Shown: positions 46,051 through 55,115 of the stretch, piece after piece | Layout: every line of letters starts with the position of its first letter | Numbering within the stretch: the first letter of the stretch is position 1 | DNA from: a bacterium BMS3Bbin03 | GTDB taxonomy: Bacteria > Zhuqueibacterota > JdFR-76 > BMS3Abin05 | DNA: 64,000 bases | Assembly (NCBI GenBank): GCA_002898015.1 | Contig: BDTM01000067.1 | Location: 20,316-84,315 of the forward strand | Reading direction: 5' to 3' | The notes under the pieces: model-generated | Databases searched by the model: none | What the model was told of the DNA's origin: nothing | What the model saw: only the letters and a program-made list of their open reading frames with translations | Program-made: the position numbers and the translations under genes

Positions 46051-47115
46051 TTACGGAGGCATTTCGTATCCGGGCGTTGGGTGCGGAATAATCCTGAAAT
46101 CCACTGTTGAATTATTTATGTCCATGCCGGCATATTTTCTCTCCATTGACATTCCGCTGTAGCGAATTAGCCCCACACCGGTAAACCCCCGGTCGATTCG
46201 CGGATCCAATGTTTTTAGCTGTTCGGGTGAATTCTGGTACTCAACGCCGTCGATCACCGTATCGAAATCGATTCCGTCCTGATAATTCACATCTTCGCCG
46301 GTCGCAATGATGATTTGATCGCTCGTGAGTGAAATCAAAAAATCAATTCGGTCTCCCGTTTTAATATTCACGATGTTCGGAACCGCCGGATTATCGGGAT
46401 CCGACGGACTGAGAGGATTGTAGAATTCCCAATCGGCATGAGACAGATCGATGCTGCTTGGAATCATTTTTTTATGATCGATTGCATTTTGCGCCAGAAC
46501 CACAAATGTGTGCGGCGGAACGGGATACTTACGTCCGACAACCGGTGTTCCCGGAAATTGAAAAATGTAAGTCACCCGGTTGATATTTTGATTCAGTCGA
46601 CACACAATAATGCCGTCCAGGTAGGTTGTATCGTCGGCAGAATTGTACAACTCTATAAATTGATCATAAATATAAAATTCATCATTCGGCGGACCATCTA
46701 CATACAATTCGTTAATTTTTAACCCGGGTTTGCCGGCAGACAGATGAATCGTGTCCAGAGCGGAGGCGTTTGTCCGGATATTGGCCTGAGTCGAGCCGAC
46801 CAACACGTTTAAAGAATCCAGGACATACGCGGCGCTGGCGGTGTATTCCCCGGAAATGAGATTTTCAAAACGGGCAATTCCCCGCTCATCCGTAAAATGC
46901 GGCGGAATCCGTGTTGATTGGCGCGGCAATAACTCCACTCTGGCATTTTCGAGCGGCACTCCGGGTAATTCAGGCGCCGGTTTGAAATCCACGTACACAT
47001 CAATTTCACCATTGCCTTCCACACCGACCGGTTTTTTCTGCATGCAGCCTTGCAGCAGGAAAGCGCCCAACAAAGCGATTAATAAAAATCCGGGGATGAA
47101 CTTTTTTAAAATCAA
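46051..47115 (-). CDS. DUF4876-like lipoprotein with lamin-tail-like domain
   Basis: This 354-residue protein has an N-terminal lipoprotein signal with lipobox LLQGCM (about 20-25). A carboxypeptidase-like repeat follows (about 35-120: GEIDVYVDFKPAPELPG, RFENLISGEYTASAAYVLD). The larger domain has ELYVDGPPNDEFYIYDQFIE and LYNSADDTTYLDGIIV, as in DUF4876/lamin-tail-like proteins. It should be anchored in the outer membrane, possibly surface-exposed beside the receptor. It lies 52 bases after the receptor gene and 25 before the barrel gene. The start is TTG with AAGGA upstream. Confidence 0.75.
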   Translation of the reverse strand: MILKKFIPGFLLIALLGAFLLQGCMQKKPVGVEGNGEIDVYVDFKPAPELPGVPLENARVELLPRQSTRIPPHFTDERGIARFENLISGEYTASAAYVLDSLNVLVGSTQANIRTNASALDTIHLSAGKPGLKINELYVDGPPNDEFYIYDQFIELYNSADDTTYLDGIIVCRLNQNINRVTYIFQFPGTPVVGRKYPVPPHTFVVLAQNAIDHKKMIPSSIDLSHADWEFYNPLSPSDPDNPAVPNIVNIKTGDRIDFLISLTSDQIIIATGEDVNYQDGIDFDTVIDGVEYQNSPEQLKTLDPRIDRGFTGVGLIRYSGMSMERKYAGMDINNSTVDFRIIPHPTPGYEMPP

Positions 47116-47167
47116 TCCGGAGATCCTTTATATGAACCATTTGCATTCGGCAGACATTCACACCTGT

Positions 47168-49654
47168 TCACAGCTTTGTGCTGAGTTTGAATCCGTAAAA
47201 AATCCCGGATGTCCGCTCGGAATAAGTGTGAAAATAGGGATGCCGGTAAACGTTTCTATCGTCAAAAAAATTATTGATGTAAAATGAAACCTCGGCGCCT
47301 TTCCAGAGACTCTTGGAAACGGCGAAGTTGTAAATTGTTTTCGGCGGATAGGAAAAAGAATTGTTTTCCCACCAGTAGAAAGAATTCACGGTGTATTGCT
47401 GAAACTTTTCGTAAACAACCGACTGCATCCAGACAGACACCCAGATTCCCAGAGACCTGGCTTTGTAGGACAGCCGAACATCAAGAATTGCCTTTTTGCG
47501 CCAACTCATTCCGGCGGGCGCCCACGGACGCTGTCCTTTGGCGGTGTCCGTATGAGAATAATAAAAAAGCCCCGTCCGGCCCATTTTTTCGCTGCGGTGT
47601 GTCAGATTTAACAGAAAGGAAATGTTTTTATACGTGATCGTCTGAATGGACAATTCCATCCCGTACCGCCGGGTCCATCCCCGGTTTTCATAAATGCTGT
47701 AAGTGGCTTCCGTAATGGTGTCCGGGTTCATCACGTATCCGAATGGGTACTTCACCTGGCTCATCTGACCGGTTCGGTACGTGTAGTAGCCTTCAAGCGA
47801 TGTTCGGGCAAAATTGAAAAATTTTGCATCGATACCGACATCTAATTTTTTCAATTGATACCCCTTTAAATCGGGATTTTTCTGAGAATGCCGGTACGTG
47901 ATATCCCGAAATGCCAGAACCTGCGGCGCACGATACACATTTGTCAAAGGCGGTGATTTGGCGGACAATCCGTACCCAAAGCGCAGGCGGCTGTTTTTGC
48001 TCAGGAATACAATTAATCCCACTCTCGGGCTTAAGAATGTTCCCTGTTGAGATTTTATAAACGGTTCCCGTGTCCACAATCCGGGAAAATGAATCGATTT
48101 CGGATTAAAAAGATCATAACGCACCCCGAGCGTCCAGGTAAAATCCCGCAGATAATGCAGGGTGATTTTATCTTCTGCATAGAGCCCTACAAGTGTCTGG
48201 CCGGGAATTTGATCAAAATTGTAGGAGCGTTTCCCGGAAAGCGGCCCGTAGTAATTGCGGGTACTGTCTATGATGACCCCTTTTCCTCTGTTTCTATCGT
48301 ATTCGACGTCGGTGCCAAAAATTAACTCATGGAAAACAGAGGCGCCCGTCAATCGCATTAAATGAAATTCCCAGCGTCCGCCGATATTCCACTCATTCCC
48401 AAGGACGCGCATCGAACCGATGTAACTGCGGGGATCAGCTTCCACCAATCTCTGGGCAAATGTATTCTGTTTGCGAAAATGGACATAGTGGCTGTACGTG
48501 AATTTGGAGAGCGGGTTGATCACATAATCGCCCCACAGGTCGTTGTTTATTGTGTATCCGCGATTGTATCGCTTATTTCGATGTACATCTGTGGGCTTTT
48601 CTTCATCCAAAAGGCGCTGCCCGAAGAGTTTATGTTTTACGGTTAATTTGCGGCCGAAAAATCGTTTGCGGGTGACCAATGTCCCGGTAAATCGATGGTA
48701 TTCATCACCGATTTTGCGGAGATTTCGTTCGCTGTAACCGTAATTCAGATCGTACGTCAATCCGGTATTCCAGCGCACAATTCCGTTTCCGAAGTTGATC
48801 TCTTTCGTATCCGGATTGTGCTTTATTGTCAGGCGGGGCTGTCGTTTCCCGATTTTGGTCTCCACTTTAATAATGCCTTCGGTAAAGTCTCCGTAACGCA
48901 CGGAAGGCACGCCTTTGATTACTTCAACCGTCTCGATATTGTCCGCCGGGATGTTCCGCAAATCGATTCCCTGCCCGGTTGTAAGCGACACATTTTTCCC
49001 CAGAAAAATATTTGTGATGCCTTGAAAATTGGCGTTATTTGAAAGAGGCGCATCGTCTAAAATGACCTTCGTTCCGAATGTGGACAGGGCATCCTGCGAA
49101 CGCCCTCTTATGCCGGCCTGTATCTTTTTGCCGAGTCCCAGCCGGTTCGTTTTTTCCACACCCGGAATGAGTTCCAGCACATCTCCGAGGCTGGAGGCCT
49201 GAAGATTTTCGATATCGCCGGATTTTACCACATCTTTTGAAACCGGATCGTTCGGCAGCTTCGCTTCATCTGCCTCAACCCTGATTTCGCCGATGTAAAA
49301 CACGTCCTCTTTTTCTCCTGTCGAGGCATTCAGTTGGGCAATAACCGGTGTTGTTTTCTCCGCCAAAACATGCTGTTCAGGCAGAATCAGCGTCCGGTAG
49401 CCCATTTTGATGAATTCAAGGGTGTACGTCCCAGCGGGAATTTTGCTCAGCCGAAAAGCACCCTTTTTATCCGTGATTGTGGAGGCAGGCGTATTTTGAA
49501 CGTGAACCAGGACACCAACGATGCGTTTTCCGGTGCTCATGTCCAGTACAATGCCTTTAATGGTGCCAATCTGCTGTGCATAAACAGGAAAAACCCACGC
49601 ACCGACCACAAGAAATAGTAAAGCCATCCCGGAGATTGGTCTATAGGTCATCAT
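47168..49654 (-). CDS. TonB-dependent outer-membrane receptor
   Basis: This 828-residue protein has a signal peptide (about 1-26, YAQQ). Next is a carboxypeptidase-regulatory-like domain (about 28-105, GTIKGIVLDMSTGKRIVGVL). The plug follows (about 130-250, with SSLGDVLELIPGVEKTNR and IETVEVIKGVPSVRYGD), and then a 22-strand-type barrel ending in FYGFKLSTKL. Energy would come from the TonB-ExbB-ExbD at 15570-17533. The substrate (metal chelate, vitamin, glycan or peptide) is not evident, and no SusD homologue accompanies it. A promoter at 49684-49712 leads the four-gene operon. Confidence 0.93.
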   Translation of the reverse strand: MMTYRPISGMALLFLVVGAWVFPVYAQQIGTIKGIVLDMSTGKRIVGVLVHVQNTPASTITDKKGAFRLSKIPAGTYTLEFIKMGYRTLILPEQHVLAEKTTPVIAQLNASTGEKEDVFYIGEIRVEADEAKLPNDPVSKDVVKSGDIENLQASSLGDVLELIPGVEKTNRLGLGKKIQAGIRGRSQDALSTFGTKVILDDAPLSNNANFQGITNIFLGKNVSLTTGQGIDLRNIPADNIETVEVIKGVPSVRYGDFTEGIIKVETKIGKRQPRLTIKHNPDTKEINFGNGIVRWNTGLTYDLNYGYSERNLRKIGDEYHRFTGTLVTRKRFFGRKLTVKHKLFGQRLLDEEKPTDVHRNKRYNRGYTINNDLWGDYVINPLSKFTYSHYVHFRKQNTFAQRLVEADPRSYIGSMRVLGNEWNIGGRWEFHLMRLTGASVFHELIFGTDVEYDRNRGKGVIIDSTRNYYGPLSGKRSYNFDQIPGQTLVGLYAEDKITLHYLRDFTWTLGVRYDLFNPKSIHFPGLWTREPFIKSQQGTFLSPRVGLIVFLSKNSRLRFGYGLSAKSPPLTNVYRAPQVLAFRDITYRHSQKNPDLKGYQLKKLDVGIDAKFFNFARTSLEGYYTYRTGQMSQVKYPFGYVMNPDTITEATYSIYENRGWTRRYGMELSIQTITYKNISFLLNLTHRSEKMGRTGLFYYSHTDTAKGQRPWAPAGMSWRKKAILDVRLSYKARSLGIWVSVWMQSVVYEKFQQYTVNSFYWWENNSFSYPPKTIYNFAVSKSLWKGAEVSFYINNFFDDRNVYRHPYFHTYSERTSGIFYGFKLSTKL

Positions 49655-49683
49655 GGAAGTATCTTTCTAATAATTCATTTTTA

Positions 49684-49712
49684 AAATTACCGATTTTTTA
49701 CCCTGTTGTCAA
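49684..49712 (-). promoter_or_regulatory. Sigma-70 promoter of the TonB-receptor operon
   Basis: On the minus strand TTGACA (49707-49712) is followed after exactly 17 bases by TAATTT (49684-49689). The leader is about 23 bases, with AGAAAG before the ATG. No clear Fur box is seen next to it. Confidence 0.65.
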
Positions 49713-49778
49713 GCAAAAAATAGATTAAATGGTAAAACGCCGGTTACAGGCGGGCCGGTTATGCCGAAGATGAACGTC

Positions 49779-49807
49779 AAAAAAAAAGGCGAAGATTTCT
49801 CTTCGCC
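49779..49807 (-). terminator. Terminator of tRNA-Gln
   Basis: On the minus strand GGCGAAGA-gaaa-TCTTCGCC (49788-49807) is followed by a run of nine T (49779-49787). It begins seven bases after the tRNA 3' end. Confidence 0.92.
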
Positions 49808-49813
49808 GCTGCG

Positions 49814-49885
49814 CTGCCCGGGGAGGACTCGAACCTCCAACAAGGGATCCAAAGTCCCCTAAGTTGCCAATTACTCTACCGGGCA
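49814..49885 (-). tRNA. tRNA-Gln (anticodon TTG)
   Basis: A 72-base cloverleaf on the minus strand. The acceptor TGCCCGG pairs with CCGGGCA. The anticodon stem GGGGA/TCCCT closes a loop CTTTGGA with anticodon TTG (Gln). The T-arm is GGAGG-TTCGAGT-CCTCC, and the D-arm is short. The 3' CCA is not encoded. A promoter and a terminator flank it. Confidence 0.97.
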
Positions 49886-49919
49886 ACAAAAATGGTTTTA
49901 ACCTGAATAAATCAGGCTA

Positions 49920-49948
49920 AATATACAATATTTTCAATAACAAATCAA
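49920..49948 (-). promoter_or_regulatory. Sigma-70 promoter of tRNA-Gln
   Basis: On the minus strand TTGATT (49943-49948), a 17-base spacer and TATATT (49920-49925). A small hairpin, CCTGA-TCAGG (49902-49916), lies at the start of the precursor RNA. The promoter is divergent from that of the TetR gene, 30 bases away. Confidence 0.7.
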
Positions 49949-49977
49949 GAAAATTTTATCCGGGCAAAAAAAAGAAC

Positions 49978-50006
49978 TTGACAAATTCGACTTATAATTC
50001 TATATT
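49978..50006 (+). promoter_or_regulatory. Sigma-70 promoter of the TetR-export operon
   Basis: TTGACA (49978-49983), a 17-base spacer and TATATT (50001-50006). This is one of the best consensus matches in the window. The TetR operator candidate starts two bases after the -10 box. Confidence 0.8.
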
Positions 50007-50007
50007 A

Positions 50008-50019
50008 GACTATATAGTC
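50008..50019. promoter_or_regulatory. Putative TetR operator
   Basis: GACTATATAGTC is a perfect 12-base palindrome. It lies between the -10 box and the coding start, covering the expected transcription start. That is the classic position for auto-repression by the regulator encoded immediately downstream. Confidence 0.55.
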
Positions 50020-50076
50020 ATATCACTAAAATCGGCTTACCGGCGTCATTTGTTTAAAGGAAGGATTTCCCTGAAA

Positions 50077-50682
50077 ATGGCTGTTCAACATCGAAAGCAG
50101 CGGGAACGCCTGGCGCGTGAACAATTAATACTCGATGCGGCACTTCAGGTTTTTTCTGAAAAGGGATTTAACCAGGCCACCATGGATGACGTGGCACAAA
50201 TCGCCGAATTAGGCAAAGGCACCCTTTATTACTATTTCAAGAGCAAGGATGAGATCTTTTTACACCTTCTGGAAAGCAACACGCGCCAATTTTTCGATCA
50301 AATCTATCAGACGGTTGAATCAGAGACAACCTTTGTCGAGATAGTCCAAAAAATCTTGCTTTTTTACGCCTCTTATTTCCATGAAAACAGACAATTTTTC
50401 AACATCTATTTCCCTTATGAAAGCGGTCAGATTAAACTAAAATCCCAGGAATTTAATGCGTTTCGAAAAACCTATTACAAAGTCAGAAAACCCTTTGAAA
50501 CGAGGTTGTTTCAAAAGATGAAAGAAGAAAATATTGCCTCAATTTCTCCCGAAAATTTCTGGAAAATTTTGGGAGGTGTGATTATGAGCATCAATATGGA
50601 AATCCACCGGGAATCCCCGCTTCAGGAAATTATTCAAATGATTAAAGAATTCATTGCAGTACTCAAACAAGGGCTGAAATAG
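50077..50682 (+). CDS. TetR/AcrR-family transcriptional regulator
   Basis: This 201-residue repressor-type regulator has an N-terminal helix-turn-helix: LILDAALQVFSEKGFNQATM, then DVAQIAELGKGTLYYYFKSK. A variable ligand-binding helical domain follows. The ATG at 50077 was chosen. A frame running from 49978 would start inside the promoter. AAGGAAGG lies 12 bases upstream, slightly far. It is followed 13 bases later by the export pump, whose operon it probably controls through the palindrome at 50008-50019. The inducing ligand may be a lipid or drug exported by the pump. Confidence 0.92.
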   Translation: MAVQHRKQRERLAREQLILDAALQVFSEKGFNQATMDDVAQIAELGKGTLYYYFKSKDEIFLHLLESNTRQFFDQIYQTVESETTFVEIVQKILLFYASYFHENRQFFNIYFPYESGQIKLKSQEFNAFRKTYYKVRKPFETRLFQKMKEENIASISPENFWKILGGVIMSINMEIHRESPLQEIIQMIKEFIAVLKQGLK

Positions 50683-50695
50683 AAAGGATTATTTC

Positions 50696-53041
50696 ATGGC
50701 ATCTTATTTCCGGTTTGTGATTCGAAAAGCGGGCTGGGTTCTGGCACTGGCTTTTATCATCACCCTTTTCCTGGGCTATGAAATTAAAAATTTAAAGGTT
50801 GAAACGGATATTTCCGCCGCCCTGCCGAAAGGGGTGCCGGCCAAGCGGCTTTACGATAAAGTGGGAAAAATCTTTCCCAGCAGAGATTTTATTTTGGTTG
50901 TTGTGGAGTCCAACAACCTGTTTCAGACACGTGTGATTGCAAAAATCCAGGCGCTGACGAAACACTTTGAGGATATGCCGGACGTCTATTCCGTCATGAG
51001 CCCCACGAACGCAAAAATTATTCTGGGGACAAAAGAAGGCATCGACGTCAGAGATGTGCTGACCCAGGTTCCACAGACACCGGAGGAAATGGCCGCTTAT
51101 CGAAAACGATTGTTGTCGGACAACATCTTCACCGGGAATATCATTTCCAACGACCATAAAGCCGCCGGGATTATGCTCTTTTTAAAGAAAAATATCCACG
51201 CGCGTGAAGCCGCCGGCGAAGTTATTTCCTATATCAAAAAAAATAAAGGAGATTTAAAAATCTTAGCCACAGGGAAACCGGTTGTTAACTACTACCTCGC
51301 AAAGGGAATGGATACCGATATGCGGCGTTTATTTCCCCTGGCCATCCTGGTGGTGTTTTTTATCCCCCTGTTTCGTTTTAAACGAATAAAAATGGTTCTT
51401 ATCCCGCTTGCCGTTGTTATTTTCAGCGTCATCTGGACATTCGGTGTGATGGCACTCGTCCATTCTCCTCTGTCGCATTCAACCACCATTATGCCGATTT
51501 TGCTCATCTCCATCGGGGTGGCGGATGGAATTCATATTTTAAACCACTATTTTTCCAATTCGAGGTTCATCAAAGAACGGGATAAATTGGTCCATTTTAC
51601 AATGATGGAATTACACGGTCCGGTGATCATGACATCGGTTACCACCATGATCGGATTTTTAGCATTGAACACGTCCCGGGTCACTTCTCTTCTTCAACTC
51701 GGAATTTTCACCTCTGTCGGCGTCTTTTTCGCGATGATTCTTTCGATCAGTTTCATTCCGGCCGGCCTCTCGCTGATAAAGGTGCCCACTCAGTTAAAAG
51801 AAGCCCATGGCGGACGTCTGGAAAAACTCAGCCACACCTACGCCAAAATTTTAATTCGTTACAAATGGGCGGTATTAATTTTCATCATTGTCATTGTCCT
51901 TTTATCAATCGCCGGCATTCCCAGGATCAAACTGGAATCCAGCGATATTGAAAACTTCCCGCCCAGTCATCCTTTGCGCCTTGCCACCGCCGAAGTCAAC
52001 GATCATTTTGCCGGATCGAATTACATCGACGTGGTGGTTGAGGGGAAAACCCCCGGATACATTAAAAATCCGTTTGTGCTGAAAAAAATGGCCATGCTGG
52101 AGGATTCCATCAAAACACTGCCTTACGTGGGGGGTGCCATCTCTCTCGTGGATTTTATCAGGCGCATTAATCAGGTGCTGCACAACAATAATCCGGCCTA
52201 TTACAGAATTCCAAATGAAACAGAGACGGAAACCACCCGCTATTTCGACGCCGCCACCGGAAAATGGGTTCATGAAACATACACCGTCTCCGGAAGAAAA
52301 TTAATTGCCCAATATCTGCAATTGTATGAAATGTCCGGTAAACCGGAGGACTTTGCCAATTTAGTGGATTACAACTATGAAACCGCCAAAATCACGGCTT
52401 TTTTAAGGACATCGAAGCGGACGCATTTAAAGAAAATCGACACCTGGACACGAGGGTTTATTAAACGGCATTTTGACGGCATCAAAGCGGACATCACCGG
52501 TGTCTCGGAATTGTATCTTGCCGTAAATGATCTGATCGTGAGCGGGCAGCTTAAAAGCATCTTCCTCTCGCTATTTTTGGTTTTTCTTCTGACGGCTTTG
52601 ATGTTCCGTTCTTTTACCGGAGGCCTGTTTAATGTGCTCCCGCTGTTTTTCGCCATGTTCCTGAATTTTGCCGTCATGGGCTGGTTCGGCATTTATTTAA
52701 ATTTAATGACAATGGTGACGTCGAGTATCGCCATCGGTGTCGGTGTGGATTATGCCATCCACTTTTACCATCGTTATCGAATGAAATTTACGGAGTCTCA
52801 TGATTATGAAAATGCCACCGACCGCACAATGGAAGAAGCCGGCGTGGCGATTTTCATCAATGCGCTGACGGTGGCGGCCGGATTTGCCATTCTCCTGTTC
52901 TCAGAATTTAAAGGCATTAGTTTGATGGGCCTGCTCATTACGCTTACAATGGTCTGGACCTCTTTTGGTGCACTGACCATTTTACCGACGTTGTTTATGA
53001 TTTTAAAACCAAAATTTAATTCTGTCGGAGGGAAACAATGA
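50696..53041 (+). CDS. RND-superfamily exporter, MMPL/HpnN type
   Basis: This 781-residue pump has two similar halves, each with an extracytoplasmic domain followed by five or six membrane segments. Motifs include GVADGIHILNHYF in the first half and SSIAIGVGVDYAIHFYHRYR in the second, with the conserved Asp of MMPL proteins. It has no partner adaptor, unlike the pumps at 2891-9395. MMPL/HpnN pumps move lipids such as hopanoids or mycolates. The ATG overlaps nothing upstream, and its 3' end overlaps the LolA-like gene by four bases (ATGA). Confidence 0.9.
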   Translation: MASYFRFVIRKAGWVLALAFIITLFLGYEIKNLKVETDISAALPKGVPAKRLYDKVGKIFPSRDFILVVVESNNLFQTRVIAKIQALTKHFEDMPDVYSVMSPTNAKIILGTKEGIDVRDVLTQVPQTPEEMAAYRKRLLSDNIFTGNIISNDHKAAGIMLFLKKNIHAREAAGEVISYIKKNKGDLKILATGKPVVNYYLAKGMDTDMRRLFPLAILVVFFIPLFRFKRIKMVLIPLAVVIFSVIWTFGVMALVHSPLSHSTTIMPILLISIGVADGIHILNHYFSNSRFIKERDKLVHFTMMELHGPVIMTSVTTMIGFLALNTSRVTSLLQLGIFTSVGVFFAMILSISFIPAGLSLIKVPTQLKEAHGGRLEKLSHTYAKILIRYKWAVLIFIIVIVLLSIAGIPRIKLESSDIENFPPSHPLRLATAEVNDHFAGSNYIDVVVEGKTPGYIKNPFVLKKMAMLEDSIKTLPYVGGAISLVDFIRRINQVLHNNNPAYYRIPNETETETTRYFDAATGKWVHETYTVSGRKLIAQYLQLYEMSGKPEDFANLVDYNYETAKITAFLRTSKRTHLKKIDTWTRGFIKRHFDGIKADITGVSELYLAVNDLIVSGQLKSIFLSLFLVFLLTALMFRSFTGGLFNVLPLFFAMFLNFAVMGWFGIYLNLMTMVTSSIAIGVGVDYAIHFYHRYRMKFTESHDYENATDRTMEEAGVAIFINALTVAAGFAILLFSEFKGISLMGLLITLTMVWTSFGALTILPTLFMILKPKFNSVGGKQ

Positions 53042-53826
53042 AACGCTTATTCAGCAGTCTGATCCTTGCAGCCGTTTTTGCGGGTTTAGCGCTTGCGCAA
53101 AGCAGCGTCTCGCCGGACGGCACCGAAATCATGAAAAAAGTGCTTTCCCAATCCAATTGGAAAGACATGTCCGGAGATCTGGTGCTGACGCTCACAACAA
53201 GCCGGCATGAAACACGCATCCGGAACATGAAATTCTATTCCAAAAAAAAGAGTGAAAACGAAAGCATGATGTTAATCAAAATCATTGCGCCCGCAGATGT
53301 GCGCGGCACCGCATTTTTAACGATCGAGCATCAAAACCGGGATGACGACCGCTATCTGTACCTGCCCGCTCTTCGGCGCGTTAAAAAGATTACCGCCAGC
53401 GGGAAGGGCGGAAATTTTATGTCATCGGATTTTACCTATTACGACATAGGAAAGCCAAAATTAAACGACTGGAAATACAAACGGTTAGCCGATGAAACCG
53501 TCGAGGGTCACAAGTGTTTTGTCGTGGAAGCCAGTGCGGCCACGCCCAAAATTACCAAAGACACGGGCTATTCCAAAATTATTCGCTGGATTCGAAAAGA
53601 CACCTTTACCACCTGTAAAGCCGTTTTTTTCGACCGGGAAGGCAAAAAGTGGAAGACGCTCAGCGTTCCGGAAGTGCAGAAATTCAACGGCGTCTGGTTC
53701 TCGACGGTGATGATCATGCACGACCTGCAGCTCGATCACACCAGCAAAATGACATTTAAAGGTCTGAAAATCAACACAGGCGTCCCGGGGAAATTTTTTA
53801 CCGTTCGGTATTTACAAAGAGGGTAG
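53038..53826 (+). CDS. LolA-like outer-membrane lipoprotein-sorting protein
   Basis: This 262-residue periplasmic protein has a signal peptide (about 1-20, ALAQ). Its body carries PADVRGTAFLTIEHQNRDDD, DRYLYLPALRRVKKITASGK and FMSSDFTYYDI, which characterise the TP_0789/LolA-like family (PF17131 type). Such proteins commonly follow MMPL pumps and are thought to ferry lipid across the periplasm. Its start overlaps the pump stop, so translation is coupled. The next gene begins five bases after it. Confidence 0.88.
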   Translation: MKRLFSSLILAAVFAGLALAQSSVSPDGTEIMKKVLSQSNWKDMSGDLVLTLTTSRHETRIRNMKFYSKKKSENESMMLIKIIAPADVRGTAFLTIEHQNRDDDRYLYLPALRRVKKITASGKGGNFMSSDFTYYDIGKPKLNDWKYKRLADETVEGHKCFVVEASAATPKITKDTGYSKIIRWIRKDTFTTCKAVFFDREGKKWKTLSVPEVQKFNGVWFSTVMIMHDLQLDHTSKMTFKGLKINTGVPGKFFTVRYLQRG

Positions 53827-53831
53827 CGGCT

Positions 53832-55115
53832 ATGAAAAAGCATTTTTTAGGGCTGATCGTTTTCGGATTGCTTTTGGCGGGCACTTCCGAAGGAGGCGCT
53901 CAAACCCGTTTGGGCGGCTATTTGAAATTTTACAGCGCCGCCAACACGGTTTCTCCCTTTAAAATTTCCAAAATAGGAACCCGGCTGCAGTTTAATATTT
54001 CAAAGACATTCGGCACCCGCGGTGAACTGTTTTCGTCCTTTGATTTTGATGCCGATGATGCGCGCTTTTTCACCGGGGGATTCAAGACACGGGGCAGTGA
54101 ATTGGAGATTTATCCCGTCGAGGCGTACGTGAATCTCTATTTCCCCTTTGTCGATCTTCGCCTGGGCAAGCAGTTTATTTTCTGGGGAAAAACAGACTGG
54201 ATTAATCCCACGGATAACATCAATCCCTGGGATTACAAAAATATTTCCTCCGAGATCGAGGATTACCGGCTGCCGGTGACGGCGGTGAAAACGAGTTGGT
54301 ATCTGGGGCCGGTCACATTGGAAGCAGACTGGATCCCTATTTTTATCCCCGATCGAATCCCCCTCCAAACCGGCCTTCTGCAAAAAGGGAATCCGGCCCG
54401 GCACATTCCGGTTGTTTTTATGAATTCTCCCGCTTACCCAACCCCCACGCTCGGCCATTCACAGGCGGCGTTTCGGCTGATGCACAGCATTGAAGGCATT
54501 GATTATTCCCTCAGCTATTATTCCGGTTACGACCATAAATTTAATATTATTTCGAAATTGACATCTCCAGATTCTATTTCTCTCACGCCGGCATACAAGC
54601 CCGTTCGCATCATTGGAGGCGCGCTCGAACGGGTCTTTGGGCGATGGAATCTCAAAGGAGAGGCGGCTTATTTCCGAACCGCCGATCCAAACGGCACCCA
54701 CCCGGAGATCACAAATCCCCACGTGCAGTATGTCCTGGGAAGCGATTTGTCCGTGAGCGATCATCTTTTGTTAAACCTTCAGTGGATTCAAAACATCCGG
54801 ACCAAATTCAACCGGGCACTTGAAGAAAAAGCCGCCGCACAAAATCCCCTGGAACAGGAAATTCCCCGGAGAGTCACCTCTTCCGTCTCCGGGGTGATCC
54901 GCTGGTCGCCGATGGATTATGTCACCTCCCAATTTGTGGGTGTGCTCAATCTGAGGGATAAAGATTCGTTTCTGCTGGGATTCGTCCATTATGAACTCGC
55001 CGATGCCATTCAGCTTACAATCGGCGGACTTTTTTTCGGCGGTCCGCAAAACTCGCCCTTCGGAAAAATGACCGGCGAGGATAAGGTGTTTTTGGAACTG
55101 AAGTTTAGCTATTGA
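53832..55115 (+). CDS. Outer-membrane beta-barrel protein of the export operon (DUF1302-like)
   Basis: This 427-residue protein has a signal peptide (about 1-23, GGAQ) and alternating strands such as VDLRLGKQFIFWGKTDWINP and NPWDYKNISSEIEDYRLPV. It ends FLELKFSY, as expected for a barrel. FWGxxDWINPTD resembles the DUF1302/porin-like proteins found beside MMPL pumps and LolA-like proteins. With the two preceding genes it would complete a route from inner membrane to outer membrane. Confidence 0.75.
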   Translation: MKKHFLGLIVFGLLLAGTSEGGAQTRLGGYLKFYSAANTVSPFKISKIGTRLQFNISKTFGTRGELFSSFDFDADDARFFTGGFKTRGSELEIYPVEAYVNLYFPFVDLRLGKQFIFWGKTDWINPTDNINPWDYKNISSEIEDYRLPVTAVKTSWYLGPVTLEADWIPIFIPDRIPLQTGLLQKGNPARHIPVVFMNSPAYPTPTLGHSQAAFRLMHSIEGIDYSLSYYSGYDHKFNIISKLTSPDSISLTPAYKPVRIIGGALERVFGRWNLKGEAAYFRTADPNGTHPEITNPHVQYVLGSDLSVSDHLLLNLQWIQNIRTKFNRALEEKAAAQNPLEQEIPRRVTSSVSGVIRWSPMDYVTSQFVGVLNLRDKDSFLLGFVHYELADAIQLTIGGLFFGGPQNSPFGKMTGEDKVFLELKFSY

